Part shown: positions 26,838-37,447 of the stretch, piece after piece | How the letters are laid out: each line of letters begins with the position of its first letter | Numbering within the stretch: position 1 is the stretch's first letter | Assembly (NCBI RefSeq): GCF_001552595.1 | Contig: NZ_BCRM01000023.1 | Location: 62,001 to 126,000 of the forward strand | Direction: 5' to 3' | DNA: 64,000 bases | Source: Rhodococcus erythropolis NBRC 15567 | Lineage (GTDB): Bacteria; Actinomycetota; Actinomycetes; Mycobacteriales; Mycobacteriaceae | Notes under the pieces: generated by a model | Database searches by the model: none | The model's input: the letters and a program-made list of their open reading frames with translations, nothing else | Told to the model about the DNA's origin: nothing | Made by a program: the position numbers and the translations under genes

Positions 26838-27428
26838 TCAGCGGGCCACGTCGACCACCACTCGCGGAGGGTCGCTGAGCGTCGTGACCGTGAACGGCTG
26901 CTTCTCAGTCACGCCGATGAACGACTGGGTGACTCCCTCGAAGACGTTGGACCCGTTGACCTCGGTCACGACTCCGCCGACGCCGGGGACCGGGTTGGGG
27001 CCGGAGTACTGCTCGACTCCGCTGTCGAAGGGATAGGCGGAACCGTCGATCAGGACCTGGATCACTGCGGCACCCTTGATGTCCACGGGCTTACCGCTGC
27101 CTTCCTGTGTCGCCGCGTCGACGTACTTGACGCGCCATCCGGGTGTGCCGGTTCCGCCCATTTCGTAGACGACACGATCGAATCCGTCGTGCTCGCCCAC
27201 TCGGATGTCGACGACGGTGAGCTTGGATTCGGTGCCCGCAGCCGACGTCTTGTCGGAGCTGTCCGTCGGGACTGGTTCTGTGGTCGACGCTGCTGCACTC
27301 GAGGTCGAGGTGACGGCCGAGGTGGCTGCCGTGGGAGTGGTCTCCGCGTCCTGCGAACAGGCAGTCAGGCTCACGCCCACTGCGATGGCAGCGACAGCGG
27401 CAAATGATCTCGTCCGGTTCGTTGTCAT
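26838..27428 (-). CDS. Secreted lipoprotein with AMIN-like C-terminal domain
   Basis: 196 residues. Signal peptide of about 24 residues ending in a lipobox LTAC with the lipid-bearing cysteine, followed by a Ser/Thr/Ala-rich linker (about 26-65) and a folded C-terminal domain. That domain (VVDIRVGEHDGFDRVVYEMGG ... FTVTTLSDPPRVVVDVAR) has the FDRVVYE and PPRVVVDV features of actinobacterial AMIN-like lipoproteins, thought to bind cell-wall or surface polymers. Function unknown. It precedes the ABC exporter on the same strand (92-base gap with a hairpin). Confidence 0.85.
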   Translation of the reverse strand: MTTNRTRSFAAVAAIAVGVSLTACSQDAETTPTAATSAVTSTSSAAASTTEPVPTDSSDKTSAAGTESKLTVVDIRVGEHDGFDRVVYEMGGTGTPGWRVKYVDAATQEGSGKPVDIKGAAVIQVLIDGSAYPFDSGVEQYSGPNPVPGVGGVVTEVNGSNVFEGVTQSFIGVTEKQPFTVTTLSDPPRVVVDVAR

Positions 27429-27484
27429 GACTCGATCGTAGGGCTCGCGTTATCGGGATCCGCGGCGGCGGTGCCCGGAGTTAC

Positions 27485-27895
27485 CTAACCGATATCGCCG
27501 TCGACGTAGAGCCACTTGCCTTCTGTTCGCGCAAATCGACTGCGTTCGTGGAGCATTCCCCGCTCGCGCCCGAATGTGTAGTGAGCGCGAAATTCCACGA
27601 CGCCGTCGGAATCGAACAGCCCGCCCCATTCGGTGTCCAGGATCTCCAACCGGAGCCATGTCTGGTCGGGGTCGAGATCGAGTTCGGTGGGGCGATGGTC
27701 GGGATGCCAAGTCTGCGTGAGATATTCGTCGTTCATCACAGCGAAGGCCGTGTAACGCGAACGCATCAGGGTTTCGGCAGTCGGTGCGTGCGCTTCACCG
27801 CTGATGTACTTTCCGCAGCATTCGGCCAACGCGTTGCCGCTGCCGCACGGGCACGGATCGGTCGGATTGGGTGTGGTGGGGCGGCGCGAAGTCAC
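27485..27895 (-). CDS. YchJ-like SEC-C zinc-binding protein (UPF0225)
   Basis: 136 residues. N-terminal SEC-C zinc motif DPCPCGSGNALAECCGKY with four zinc ligands, then the YchJ domain (LMRSRYTAFAVMNDEYLTQTWHP ... VEFRAHYTF), an NTF2-like fold of unknown function. Length matches UPF0225 proteins. Located 22 bases before the end of the acyl-CoA ligase gene, on the same strand, probably read through from it. Confidence 0.88.
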   Translation of the reverse strand: MTSRRPTTPNPTDPCPCGSGNALAECCGKYISGEAHAPTAETLMRSRYTAFAVMNDEYLTQTWHPDHRPTELDLDPDQTWLRLEILDTEWGGLFDSDGVVEFRAHYTFGRERGMLHERSRFARTEGKWLYVDGDIG

Positions 27896-27917
27896 CGCCC
27901 CATTACAGCACGCGAAC

Positions 27918-29480
<1,563 letters not shown>

Positions 29481-29670
29481 TCGGCCGCCTCTCTCGTGTG
29501 ATTGGTGTCACAAGGTTAATGTGCGCCCGGTCTTCGTATCGCTGTTTCTCGTCAATGCGCACAAGCAGAGAGAGCACATTCCCGCGACCCTGACCGGCTC
29601 GGCTGCAGATATCAGGGTGGTCCCCGATGGCGAGCGCGCCCGACACCCGACAGGATGGAACCAACCATTG

Positions 29671-29698
29671 CGGGCGTCCGTGTTTTCACGGGCGCCCG
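29671..29698. repeat. Hairpin in the leader region of the ABC transporter operon
   Basis: 12-base arms with one mismatch (29671-29682, 29687-29698) around TTTT, 43 bases before the ABC ATPase start. It sits within the 260-base gap between the divergent acyl-CoA ligase and ABC genes. May be a leader structure or operator; no riboswitch consensus recognised. The rest of this gap holds the two divergent promoters, which I could not pinpoint. Confidence 0.4.
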
Positions 29699-29740
29699 TC
29701 ACGCCCACAAGTAGTACCGAAGTGAACAGGAAAGGCGATC

Positions 29741-30514
29741 ATGAGTTCGCACGCCCAGGATGTCGCGGCCCGCGCAGTCGGCCTGTCCAAGACCTACGGC
29801 ACCGGAGATACCCAGGTGCACGCACTCAGTTCGGTGTCCGCAGATTTCGCCCGCGGTGAGTTCACGGCGATCATGGGGCCGTCCGGTTCCGGTAAGTCGA
29901 CGCTGATGCATTGCCTCGCCGGTCTGGATTCCGCAAGTTCGGGTTCCGTTCTCATCGGCGACACGGAACTCACGACGCTTTCCGACAAACAGATGACCCA
30001 ATTGCGACGCGATCGCATCGGTTTCGTTTTCCAGGCGTTCAACCTGGTGCCGACGCTGACGGCGCTCGAGAACATCACGTTGCCGCTCGACATCGCGGGA
30101 CGCAAAGCGGACCCGACCTGGCTGAACAGCGTCCTGACCAAGCTGGGTCTCGGGGATCGCCTCGATCACCGGCCGGGAGAGCTCTCGGGTGGTCAGCAGC
30201 AGCGTGTGGCGTGTGCGCGTGCCCTGGCGGGTCAGCCGGAGATCATCTTCGGCGACGAGCCGACCGGAAACCTCGATTCGAAGTCCTCCGGGGAGGTGCT
30301 CTCGATCCTGCGGGCGGCCGTCGACGAGTTCAACCAGACCGTGGTGATCGTGACGCACGATCCGCGGGCAGCGGCGTATGCCGACCGGGTGGTGTTCCTC
30401 GCGGACGGCAAGATCGTCGACGAATTGCGCGAGCCTACGGCGGATTCGGTCCTCGACCGGATGAAGCGTCTGGACGCTCCGCAGGCGGTCGTGAACGTGG
30501 AAGCCGGGGCTTGA
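29741..30514 (+). CDS. ABC transporter ATP-binding protein (MacB/LolD type)
   Basis: 257 residues. Walker A GPSGSGKST, Q-loop in FVFQAFNLVPTLTALEN (the typical MacB/LolD/FtsE stretch), signature LSGGQQQRVACARAL, Walker B IIFGDEPTGNLDS and H-loop VTHDPRAAAYADR. This subfamily pairs with FtsX-like permeases that work mechanically at the membrane rather than as importers. The partner permease starts 4 bases after its stop. RBS GGAAAGG upstream of ATG 29741. Confidence 0.93.
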   Translation: MSSHAQDVAARAVGLSKTYGTGDTQVHALSSVSADFARGEFTAIMGPSGSGKSTLMHCLAGLDSASSGSVLIGDTELTTLSDKQMTQLRRDRIGFVFQAFNLVPTLTALENITLPLDIAGRKADPTWLNSVLTKLGLGDRLDHRPGELSGGQQQRVACARALAGQPEIIFGDEPTGNLDSKSSGEVLSILRAAVDEFNQTVVIVTHDPRAAAYADRVVFLADGKIVDELREPTADSVLDRMKRLDAPQAVVNVEAGA

Positions 30515-30518
30515 GCAC

Positions 30519-33053
30519 ATGGCTTCGGTAAGCAACTCGCCGATGCGCAAGGTTTCCCTGCGCAACTTGGCGGCACACAAGGTGCGACTTGCGCTGACGG
30601 TTCTCTCCGTGGTGCTTGGCACGGCTTTTGTCGCGGGGTCGTTCGTTTTCACCGACACCCTCCAGAAGACTTTCGATTCGATCTTCGAGAACACCGCCCA
30701 GGGCGTCGACGTCCGGGTATCGATGGAAGAGCGCAACACCAGTGGCGTTCCGGTCGAGGATGTCGACAAACTTGCCGCAGTCGACGGCGTCCGAGCGGTA
30801 GCCCCGGCCGTCAGTGGACAGATCGTCCTGATCAACGCAGACGGCGGCGCTGTTCAGACCGGCGGCGCGCCGAGTATCGGTCAGTCCTACCTACCGCCGG
30901 GCCAGGCGATTGCCGAACCCGACACCTTCGTCGAGGGCGCGCCTCCGACGCAGACCGGTCAGGTCGCGCTGAACACCAGCGCCGCCGAGCGAGCCGGACT
31001 GAAGGTGGGGGACTCCGCCAAGGTTCTGGCACCGGCCCGCGGAATCGTGGACGTGACGTTGTCCGGCATCTACGAGGGGGCGGGCAGTGACACCGGCGGG
31101 TTCATCGGCGCGCTCTTCACCGACGAGCAGGCCCGTGGACTCTTCACCGACGGCCAACACGTCGAGTACATCGACGTCGCGGGCGACGGGGTGTCGCAGA
31201 CGGAACTGCAGCAACGCGTCGAGCAGGTTTTCCCCGATCTCAAGGTGCAGACCGGCGACCAGGTTCGTGAGGAGACCAAGGCCGAGGTCGACTCGGCGCT
31301 GAGCTTCATCAACTACTTCCTGTTGGCGTTCGGCGCGATTGCTCTGCTCGTCGGAACGTTCATCATCTACAACACCTTCTCGATGATCGTGGCGCAGCGT
31401 CTTCGTGAGCTGGCGCTGCTGCGTGCGATCGGTGCGAGCCGAGCGCAGGTCGGCCGTTCGGTGGTCACCGAGGCGCTCGTGGTCGGACTCATCGGCAGCA
31501 TCATCGGTCTGCTCGGCGGTATCGGTCTCGCCTACGGATTGCGCAGTCTGCTCAACACATTCGACGTCGGTCTGCCGGAAGGCCCGCTCCAGGTGGGTGC
31601 CCGCACGATCATCGTCGCGTTGGTGGTCGGCGTCGTCGTCACGACGCTCAGCGCTTACGCCCCGGCTCGTCGTGCGTCGAAGATCCCGCCGGTAGCGGCC
31701 ATGCGTGAGGAGTTCGCCTCCACCGGTGACTCACTGCGAGTGCGGACGTTGATCGGTGCGATTCTCGGCGTGATCGGTGTGGCACTGCTCGTGTTCGGCT
31801 CTCGCGGTACCGGCGGCGGCGCGGCGCTGATCGTCGGGCTCGGTGCATTCTCGTTGATCATCGCGGTTCTTCTCGGGGCTCCGGCGCTGTCGCGGCCGAT
31901 CGTCGGCGCGCTCGGTGCCGTGTTCGCCAAGCCGTTCGGCGCCATCGGGCGATTGGCTCGTACCAATGCGGTGCGTAATCCTCGCCGCACGGCCGCAACG
32001 GCATTCGCGCTGACTCTCGGTCTGATGCTGGTGACGGTCATCGGAGTGTTCGGTTCTTCGGCCAAGGCGAGCATCAATGCTCTTGTGGACGTGGGTGTCT
32101 CGGCCGACTACATCCTGACCGGTCCCAACGCGATCGGTGTGCCGCGAGGTGCGGCCGACGCGGTCCGGCAGGTACCCGACGTACAGAGCGCGACGTCCTT
32201 GCACGGGGTGCGCGCGAAGGTCGACGGTGAGGACGAGCAAGGCGCTTCGTTCGACGGACCGATCGAAGGCGTGCTCGAGTACAAGATCCTCGAGGGCACG
32301 GTCGATCTGACCGGCAACAACATGCTCGTCTCGAAGTCGACTGCGGATGACAAGGGCTGGACTGTCGGCTCGACGCAGACGTTGACCGGTCCTGGCGGCG
32401 TCGAGTACCAGACCGTTGTCGCGGGAGTGTTCGAGGACAACCAGCTGATCGGCTCGTGGATCGTCTCGGACGAGGCGTACCGGAAACTGATGCCGGCCGA
32501 GAGTCTCCCGGACTTCGTGGTGCTGGTGAAGGCGAAGCCTGGTGCGGATCTGACCATGCTGCGATCCGAGCTGGAAACGGCCACGGAGAAGTACGTCGTC
32601 GTCCAGGTGCAGGATCGTGAGGAGTTCAAGGGAACTCAGGGCCAGCAGATCAACACCTTGTTGGCGATCCTCTACGGACTGCTTGCACTCGCGGTCGTGA
32701 TCGCAATCCTGGGCATCATCAACACCTTGGCACTGTCGGTGGTCGAGCGGCGACGAGAAATCGGAATGCTGCGAGCTGTCGGCATGCAGCGCGGACAGAT
32801 GCGACGCACGATCTACCTCGAGTCGGTGCTCATCGCGGTGTACGGCGCGGCGGTCGGAGTTGTTCTCGGCATCGCGTTCGGTTGGGCCTTCGTGAGCACT
32901 CTCGCGGATCAGGGCCTCGACAAGATCACGATCCCGTGGGGTCAGGTGGTCGGAATGCTGATCGGCTCGGGTGTGGTCGGTGTCTTGGCGGCGCTGTGGC
33001 CGGCCAACCGAGCGGCCAAGACGAAGCCACTGGAGGCGATCGCAGACATGTAG
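30519..33053 (+). CDS. FtsX-like ABC permease (MacB-type, two FtsX domains)
   Basis: 844 residues. N-terminal helix (LALTVLSVVLGTAFVAGSFVF), a large extracellular domain, a first FtsX domain at about 265-390 (IYNTFSMIVAQRLRELALLRAIGAS), further helices, a second extracellular domain and a C-terminal FtsX domain (IINTLALSVVERRREIGMLRAVGM). The two RREL/RREIG-ALLRAIG loops couple to the ATPase encoded just upstream. Likely exports or extracts lipids, peptides or drugs; substrate unknown. ATG 30519 chosen; ATG 30543 is an alternative. Confidence 0.9.
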   Translation: MASVSNSPMRKVSLRNLAAHKVRLALTVLSVVLGTAFVAGSFVFTDTLQKTFDSIFENTAQGVDVRVSMEERNTSGVPVEDVDKLAAVDGVRAVAPAVSGQIVLINADGGAVQTGGAPSIGQSYLPPGQAIAEPDTFVEGAPPTQTGQVALNTSAAERAGLKVGDSAKVLAPARGIVDVTLSGIYEGAGSDTGGFIGALFTDEQARGLFTDGQHVEYIDVAGDGVSQTELQQRVEQVFPDLKVQTGDQVREETKAEVDSALSFINYFLLAFGAIALLVGTFIIYNTFSMIVAQRLRELALLRAIGASRAQVGRSVVTEALVVGLIGSIIGLLGGIGLAYGLRSLLNTFDVGLPEGPLQVGARTIIVALVVGVVVTTLSAYAPARRASKIPPVAAMREEFASTGDSLRVRTLIGAILGVIGVALLVFGSRGTGGGAALIVGLGAFSLIIAVLLGAPALSRPIVGALGAVFAKPFGAIGRLARTNAVRNPRRTAATAFALTLGLMLVTVIGVFGSSAKASINALVDVGVSADYILTGPNAIGVPRGAADAVRQVPDVQSATSLHGVRAKVDGEDEQGASFDGPIEGVLEYKILEGTVDLTGNNMLVSKSTADDKGWTVGSTQTLTGPGGVEYQTVVAGVFEDNQLIGSWIVSDEAYRKLMPAESLPDFVVLVKAKPGADLTMLRSELETATEKYVVVQVQDREEFKGTQGQQINTLLAILYGLLALAVVIAILGIINTLALSVVERRREIGMLRAVGMQRGQMRRTIYLESVLIAVYGAAVGVVLGIAFGWAFVSTLADQGLDKITIPWGQVVGMLIGSGVVGVLAALWPANRAAKTKPLEAIADM

Positions 33054-33107
33054 GGCCTTCGGCCCCGTGCGCACTTTTGGTAGCGGAAACAGCCGAAAGT
33101 GCGCACG
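33053..33107. terminator. Two hairpins after the permease gene
   Basis: A short GGGCC-TTC-GGCCC hairpin (33053-33065) overlaps the stop codon and is followed by a 15-base stem with one G-U pair (33066-33080 with 33093-33107, 12-base loop). The second ends 13 bases before the next start codon, so it could terminate the ABC operon, regulate the next gene, or both. Confidence 0.6.
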
Positions 33108-33120
33108 GTACCGTTGCCAC

Positions 33121-33567
33121 ATGAGCACCCTTCAAGAAGTCGGCGAACGTGAATCCTGGCGCTGCTGGCTGTGTGACGAACCGGTCGATCCCGACATGTC
33201 CGTCAATGATCCGCGCGGCCCGAGCATCGACAGCATCAACACCGCAAAAAAGGGTGGCAAGACAAAAGGTGGCGTCGAACGCTTGGCGCACCGCGCATGC
33301 AACACCAAGAAGGGTGCGGTCAAACCTGTTGTGGAATGGCCGGATCGGCTGTTCGTCGTGGATCCCGCTCCGATCATCGGGGTCGTCGAGCAACTCGAGC
33401 GCAAGGGTGGCCGCGTCGCCGTCGCTCGCTGTCCCGGCAAGGACGACGCCCAGGAAGCGTCGGATTGGTTGATCGATCGGTTGTCACGTTTGGCTCCGTC
33501 GTTGAACGTGGAAACGAGCATCGACGCCGCGGGCGGGGGCTACCTGTTGGTCCTCAAAACCGTGTAG
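33121..33567 (+). CDS. HNH-endonuclease-like zinc protein with a degenerate active site
   Basis: 148 residues. The N-terminal half has the layout of an HNH/treble-clef fold: CWLCDEPVD (first Cys pair), then SIDSINTAKKGG where a true HNH nuclease has a D-H-[IV] sequence, and LAHRACNTKKG, the usual H-x2-CN-x2-KG finish with the second Cys. The first His of the H-N-H is replaced by Ser, so nuclease activity is doubtful. The C-terminal half (PAPIIGVVEQLERKGGRVAVARC) is not familiar to me. Start ATG 33121 just after a palindrome; monocistronic. Confidence 0.6.
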   Translation: MSTLQEVGERESWRCWLCDEPVDPDMSVNDPRGPSIDSINTAKKGGKTKGGVERLAHRACNTKKGAVKPVVEWPDRLFVVDPAPIIGVVEQLERKGGRVAVARCPGKDDAQEASDWLIDRLSRLAPSLNVETSIDAAGGGYLLVLKTV

Positions 33568-33674
33568 AAGGTCGGCCCTGAGTGCCGTCTTTCGCGGTAC
33601 CTGTTCCGCCTCCATGGTCGTCGGGGTACGGTCGAACCGAACATGAATCCGGTTTCGAGTGCGAAGGAATCCCG

Positions 33675-34850
33675 ATGAACCTGGCATTGACCGACGAGGA
33701 ACTAGCGTTCCGCGACGAGATGCGGACGTTCTTCCGTACGCAAATCCCCGCGGACATCAGGGAGGCGTACGCCCACGGCGAGGAGTTGGGGCGCGACCGT
33801 ATGGTCGAGGCGCAGCAGATCCTCAATGCTCACGGTCTGGCGGTACCGCACTGGCCGGTCGAGTGGGGCGGCAAGGACTGGACCCCGGTCCAGCACAACA
33901 TCTGGCTCGACGAACTTCAGCTAGCGTCGGTCCCCGAACCGTTGGCGTTCAACGCCAACATGGTCGGTCCGGTCATCGCAGCCTTCGGCTCGCAGGAGCA
34001 GAAGGAGAAGTTCCTTCCCGCGACCGCGAACCTCGACATCTGGTGGTGCCAGGGATTCTCCGAACCCGAGGCCGGCTCCGACCTCGCTTCGCTCAAGACC
34101 CGCGCGGTCCGCGACGGCGACGACTGGGTCATCAACGGTCAGAAGACCTGGACGACGCTGGGACAGTACGCCGACTGGATCTTCTGCCTCGTGCGTACCA
34201 ATCCCGATGCGCCGAAGCGCCAGGCAGGTATCTCGTTCATCCTCGTAGACCTGAAGACGCCTGGAGTCACGGTCCGCCCGATCAAGCTGATCGACGGCGG
34301 CTACGAGGTCAACGAAGTGTTCTTCGAGGACGTCCGCGTTCCGGGAGAGAACCTGGTCGGTGAAGAGAACCAGGGCTGGGGCTACGCCAAGTTCCTGCTC
34401 GGAAACGAGCGCACCGGTGTCACCCGCGTCGGTTTCTCGAAGGTTCGTCTGGCCCAGGCCAAGGCCCGCGCTGCCGAGGTCAAGGTCGGTAACGGGACCC
34501 TGCTCGAAGATCCGCTCTTCGCTGCTCGCCTCGCCGAACTCGAAAACGAATTGCTTGCCCTCGAGCTCACTCAGCTCCGGGTGGTCGCCAGTTCCGCTGA
34601 CGGCCAGCCGAACCCGGCGTCGTCACTGCTCAAGCTTCGTGGCTCCGAATTGCAGCAGGCGAGCGTCGAATTGCTGATGGACGTGGCCGGCCCTGATTCA
34701 CTGCCGTACGACGCGGGCAGCGACATCGCCTCCGCGAGCTGGGCACAGCACACTGCCCCGACGTACCTGAACTACCGCAAGGTATCCATCTACAGCGGAT
34801 CGAGCGAAGTGCAGCGCAGCATCATCGCCTCCTCGATCCTCGGATTGTGA
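33675..34850 (+). CDS. Acyl-CoA dehydrogenase, subunit 1 of a probable heteromeric pair
   Basis: 391 residues. N-terminal helical domain, FAD-contact segment QGFSEPEAGSDLASLKTRA and DDWVINGQKTWTT, and C-terminal helical domain ending IYSGSSEVQRSIIASSILG. The usual YEGT with its catalytic Glu reads YSGS, as in actinobacterial FadE proteins that work as alpha2beta2 complexes with a second FadE. The second FadE gene begins 8 bases downstream. Oxidises an acyl-CoA (possibly steroid or branched chain) to 2-enoyl-CoA. Start ATG 33675 with GAAGGAAT upstream. Confidence 0.88.
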   Translation: MNLALTDEELAFRDEMRTFFRTQIPADIREAYAHGEELGRDRMVEAQQILNAHGLAVPHWPVEWGGKDWTPVQHNIWLDELQLASVPEPLAFNANMVGPVIAAFGSQEQKEKFLPATANLDIWWCQGFSEPEAGSDLASLKTRAVRDGDDWVINGQKTWTTLGQYADWIFCLVRTNPDAPKRQAGISFILVDLKTPGVTVRPIKLIDGGYEVNEVFFEDVRVPGENLVGEENQGWGYAKFLLGNERTGVTRVGFSKVRLAQAKARAAEVKVGNGTLLEDPLFAARLAELENELLALELTQLRVVASSADGQPNPASSLLKLRGSELQQASVELLMDVAGPDSLPYDAGSDIASASWAQHTAPTYLNYRKVSIYSGSSEVQRSIIASSILGL

Positions 34851-34858
34851 GGCGTGGC

Positions 34859-35989
34859 ATGGACTTCGAACTGAACGACGAACAGAAGCTTCTCCGCGAC
34901 ACCACCAAGGACCTCCTCTCGCGTAGCTACGACGCCGAAAAGCGCAACGCGATCATCGACTCCGATCCAGGGTGGAGTCCGCAGGTCTGGAAGCAGTTGG
35001 CCGAGGTCGGCTTGCTCGGCCTGACATTCTCCGAGGACGACGGCGGCATGGACGCGGGCCCGGTGGAAATCGGTGCGGTCATGACCGAGATCGGTCGACG
35101 CTTGGCCCCCGAACCGTTACTCGACGCGGTCGTGACGCCGGGCGGGCTCATCTCCGAAGGAGGCAGCGCAGAGCAGCGCTCGTCGATTCTTCCCGGAGTG
35201 GCCGAGGGCACCACGTTCCTCGCGTTCGCCGATCAGGAACCCGGAATTCGTTGGCCGGCAACCGAACGGGCCACCGCGGCGGCGCAGGTCGACGGCGGCT
35301 GGACCATCACCGGTATCAAGAATCCCGTTGGCCACGGTGCGACGGCGGACATCCTGGTCGTGAGCGCTGCGCTCCCCGGCGGTGGCGTCGGACTGTTCCT
35401 CGTCAAGAGCGATGCCTCCGGCCTGGTACGCAAGTCCTATGCCTCTCACGACGGGTTGCGTGGGGCGCAGATCGAGTTCACCGATACTCCGGCCGAAGCA
35501 CTCGGTGACGGCGGTGACGCTTCTGCTCTGATCCAGGCCGCTCAGATCCGTGAGCAGGCCGCGCTGTGCGCCGAGGCTGTCGGAGCAATGGAAGAGGCGC
35601 TGCGTCTGACCACCGAATACCTCAAGACGCGTAAGCAATTCGGTGTTCCGCTCGCAAAGTTCCAGACATTGACGCATCGTGCCGCCGATCTGTACGTCTC
35701 GCTCGAGTTGGCGCGCAGCATGAGTCTGTACGCAACGATGTCCCTTGCCGACGGCGTCGTGGATCCGGTGATCGCTTCGCGGGTGAAGTTGCAGATCGGG
35801 CGCTCGGCTCGGCTCATCGGCCAGGAAGCGATCCAGATGCACGGTGGTATCGGTATGACCGCCGAATACCCGGTGGGTCATTACGTGAGTCGCCTCGTCG
35901 CCATCGAGCACACCCTCGGCAGCACCGAAGACCATCTCCGGGTGTTGGCCGCCGGCGTGGCTGATCACGAGATGGTCAGCGTCGTCTGA
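34859..35989 (+). CDS. Acyl-CoA dehydrogenase, subunit 2 of a probable heteromeric pair
   Basis: 376 residues. Begins MDFELNDEQKLLRDTTKDLL; the middle domain is divergent (the EPEAGSD-type FAD loop is replaced by FADQEPGIRWPATERA), while the C-terminal domain retains TRKQFGVPLAKFQ and QMHGGIGMTAEYPVGHY, the FAD-binding features supplied in trans in heteromeric ACADs. Paired with the preceding gene (8-base gap, same operon), the pattern fits FadE26/27-like or FadE17/18-like heterotetramers. A strong terminator follows. Confidence 0.87.
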   Translation: MDFELNDEQKLLRDTTKDLLSRSYDAEKRNAIIDSDPGWSPQVWKQLAEVGLLGLTFSEDDGGMDAGPVEIGAVMTEIGRRLAPEPLLDAVVTPGGLISEGGSAEQRSSILPGVAEGTTFLAFADQEPGIRWPATERATAAAQVDGGWTITGIKNPVGHGATADILVVSAALPGGGVGLFLVKSDASGLVRKSYASHDGLRGAQIEFTDTPAEALGDGGDASALIQAAQIREQAALCAEAVGAMEEALRLTTEYLKTRKQFGVPLAKFQTLTHRAADLYVSLELARSMSLYATMSLADGVVDPVIASRVKLQIGRSARLIGQEAIQMHGGIGMTAEYPVGHYVSRLVAIEHTLGSTEDHLRVLAAGVADHEMVSVV

Positions 35990-36004
35990 TCTTTCACGAT
36001 CAAC

Positions 36005-36042
36005 CGAAGGGTCGCATTCCGTTCGCGGAGTGCGACCCTTCG
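36005..36042. terminator. Bidirectional terminator between fadE pair and DUF5691-like gene
   Basis: 17-base stem with one G-U pair (36005-36021 with 36026-36042) and loop TTCG, between convergent genes ending at 35989 and 36047. Confidence 0.88.
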
Positions 36043-36046
36043 TCGT

Positions 36047-37393
36047 TCAGCGGTGAGAGCGTAAGACGTCCAAGCGGAGTCGACGCTGCTCGATGTTGAC
36101 CGCACTGTCGGTGAACGCTTGTTGCCAGCCGGGGTCGCTCGTTCTGGACGCGGCGCTGCGGAGCAGTGGTATCGCCTCGAAAGGGAAGCGCGCCTGCACG
36201 CTTCGCAGAGTGGAAAAGTGACTGTGTCGCGAGTGAATGCCCAAGTCCTCACCCGTCGCAGCATGCTCCATCGCTTCGTTCTCCAAGGCGTTCAACAACT
36301 TTTTGGCGACGGCCAGGGGCCATGGACGGTCGATGCCGTCGAGTAGTGCGCTGCCGTCGACGCCCAAAAGGTATTCGTCCGCGTGGCCGGCGACGATGTA
36401 TTCGACGCGCTCGCGTGGGTCCGCGATGGCGACGATTCTCCGGTCGGTCGTGCGCCCGTCCCGCTCCAGAAATGCCGACGCCCACGCTGTGTTCGTCTGA
36501 AGAACTGTTGCAGCAGTCCATGATTCGATCATCACGGTGCGCCATTGCTTCTCGATGGGGATGGTGAGGGCCTCGCGTGGCGAACCGGCCATCGATTCCC
36601 ACAGCGTCAGTGGAGTGGCGGTCACGACTTGCCGTAACCACCAGCGCCGGATGCCTTTGTTCTTGTAGTGGACGTCTTCGATGCCGTCACGAAATGCGAG
36701 GTCGTCGAGCGAGCCCGGCAATCGGACGGCAAGGCGCGGTCGCAACGGCTTCGTCTCGAGCCGGACCCACGACTTAGCCCGAGTAGCCATGCGAGAGGCA
36801 AAAGGAGATCGGGGGAGTTGCCGTAGTAGTTGAATTGCACGCTCACGAACCCGCACGGCTGGATCGTCGAGTGCACGCTCGAGGAGGGTGTGATCGTGTT
36901 CACCCAGTCCGACCTCGAGGTGATCGAGGAAGTGCAGGCGGTTTGCGGTGGGCTCGTCGTCCCAGGCGATCTCGAGCTCCTCGCTCGCCAGTTCCGGGTC
37001 GACCGTACGTATGTAATCGAACCAGGCCGTACGGTCGTTCGGATCGGGCGATAGCCACAGTTCGTCCCGGCGTGACCCGATCCGCCGCAATTGGGCCCAA
37101 TCGGGATTCTGCTCCGCCAGGTACTGCCCGCGTCGGCCGGCGAGGCGAAGGAGCGCCTCGCGGTGCTCGGGATACTTCAGCGCGGCTTCCATGAAGAGCG
37201 GAACACTGGCCGCGGGCGCGAGGAATCCGCGTTGGTCGGCCATCGCGAACCAGTCCGCGAGAGTCCAGGAACGTACCTGCAACAACGACTGGAGTTGTTC
37301 GATCGCGAGATCGGGAAGTAGTGGTTGAACCGCTGGAGGAGTCCGCGGTGCGCGCGAGTGACCTGCTTGCGCGTCTGATCGCAGGGAGGTCAC
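36047..37393 (-). CDS. DUF5691-like protein, probably N-terminally truncated
   Basis: 448 residues from the first available start (GTG 37393). The body resembles DUF5691: SWTLADWFAMADQRGFLAPAAS, LLRLAGRRGQYLAEQNPDW, RWWLRQVVTATPLTLWE. These proteins usually sit with SWIM-zinc, MoxR and VWA genes; none is near here. The frame is open upstream from the GntR stop codon (37448-37450) to this start, and the in-frame stretch just before the GTG (including APEVDAPLPYRR) looks like coding sequence of the same family, so the original start and first part of the gene are likely lost. May be non-functional. There is no ribosome-binding site at the GTG. Confidence 0.6.
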   Translation of the reverse strand: MTSLRSDAQAGHSRAPRTPPAVQPLLPDLAIEQLQSLLQVRSWTLADWFAMADQRGFLAPAASVPLFMEAALKYPEHREALLRLAGRRGQYLAEQNPDWAQLRRIGSRRDELWLSPDPNDRTAWFDYIRTVDPELASEELEIAWDDEPTANRLHFLDHLEVGLGEHDHTLLERALDDPAVRVRERAIQLLRQLPRSPFASRMATRAKSWVRLETKPLRPRLAVRLPGSLDDLAFRDGIEDVHYKNKGIRRWWLRQVVTATPLTLWESMAGSPREALTIPIEKQWRTVMIESWTAATVLQTNTAWASAFLERDGRTTDRRIVAIADPRERVEYIVAGHADEYLLGVDGSALLDGIDRPWPLAVAKKLLNALENEAMEHAATGEDLGIHSRHSHFSTLRSVQARFPFEAIPLLRSAASRTSDPGWQQAFTDSAVNIEQRRLRLDVLRSHR

Positions 37394-37447
37394 CCGCCTA
37401 CGGTATGGCAGAGGTGCGTCGACTTCGGGAGCAGGGTCTGCCCGGGC

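Noticed and set aside
33568..33674. KstR-type sterol regulon operator before the fadE pair
   Set aside because: I looked for the TAGAAC-N2-GTTCTA type palindrome and found none; only an imperfect TCGAACC/GGTTTCGA pairing.
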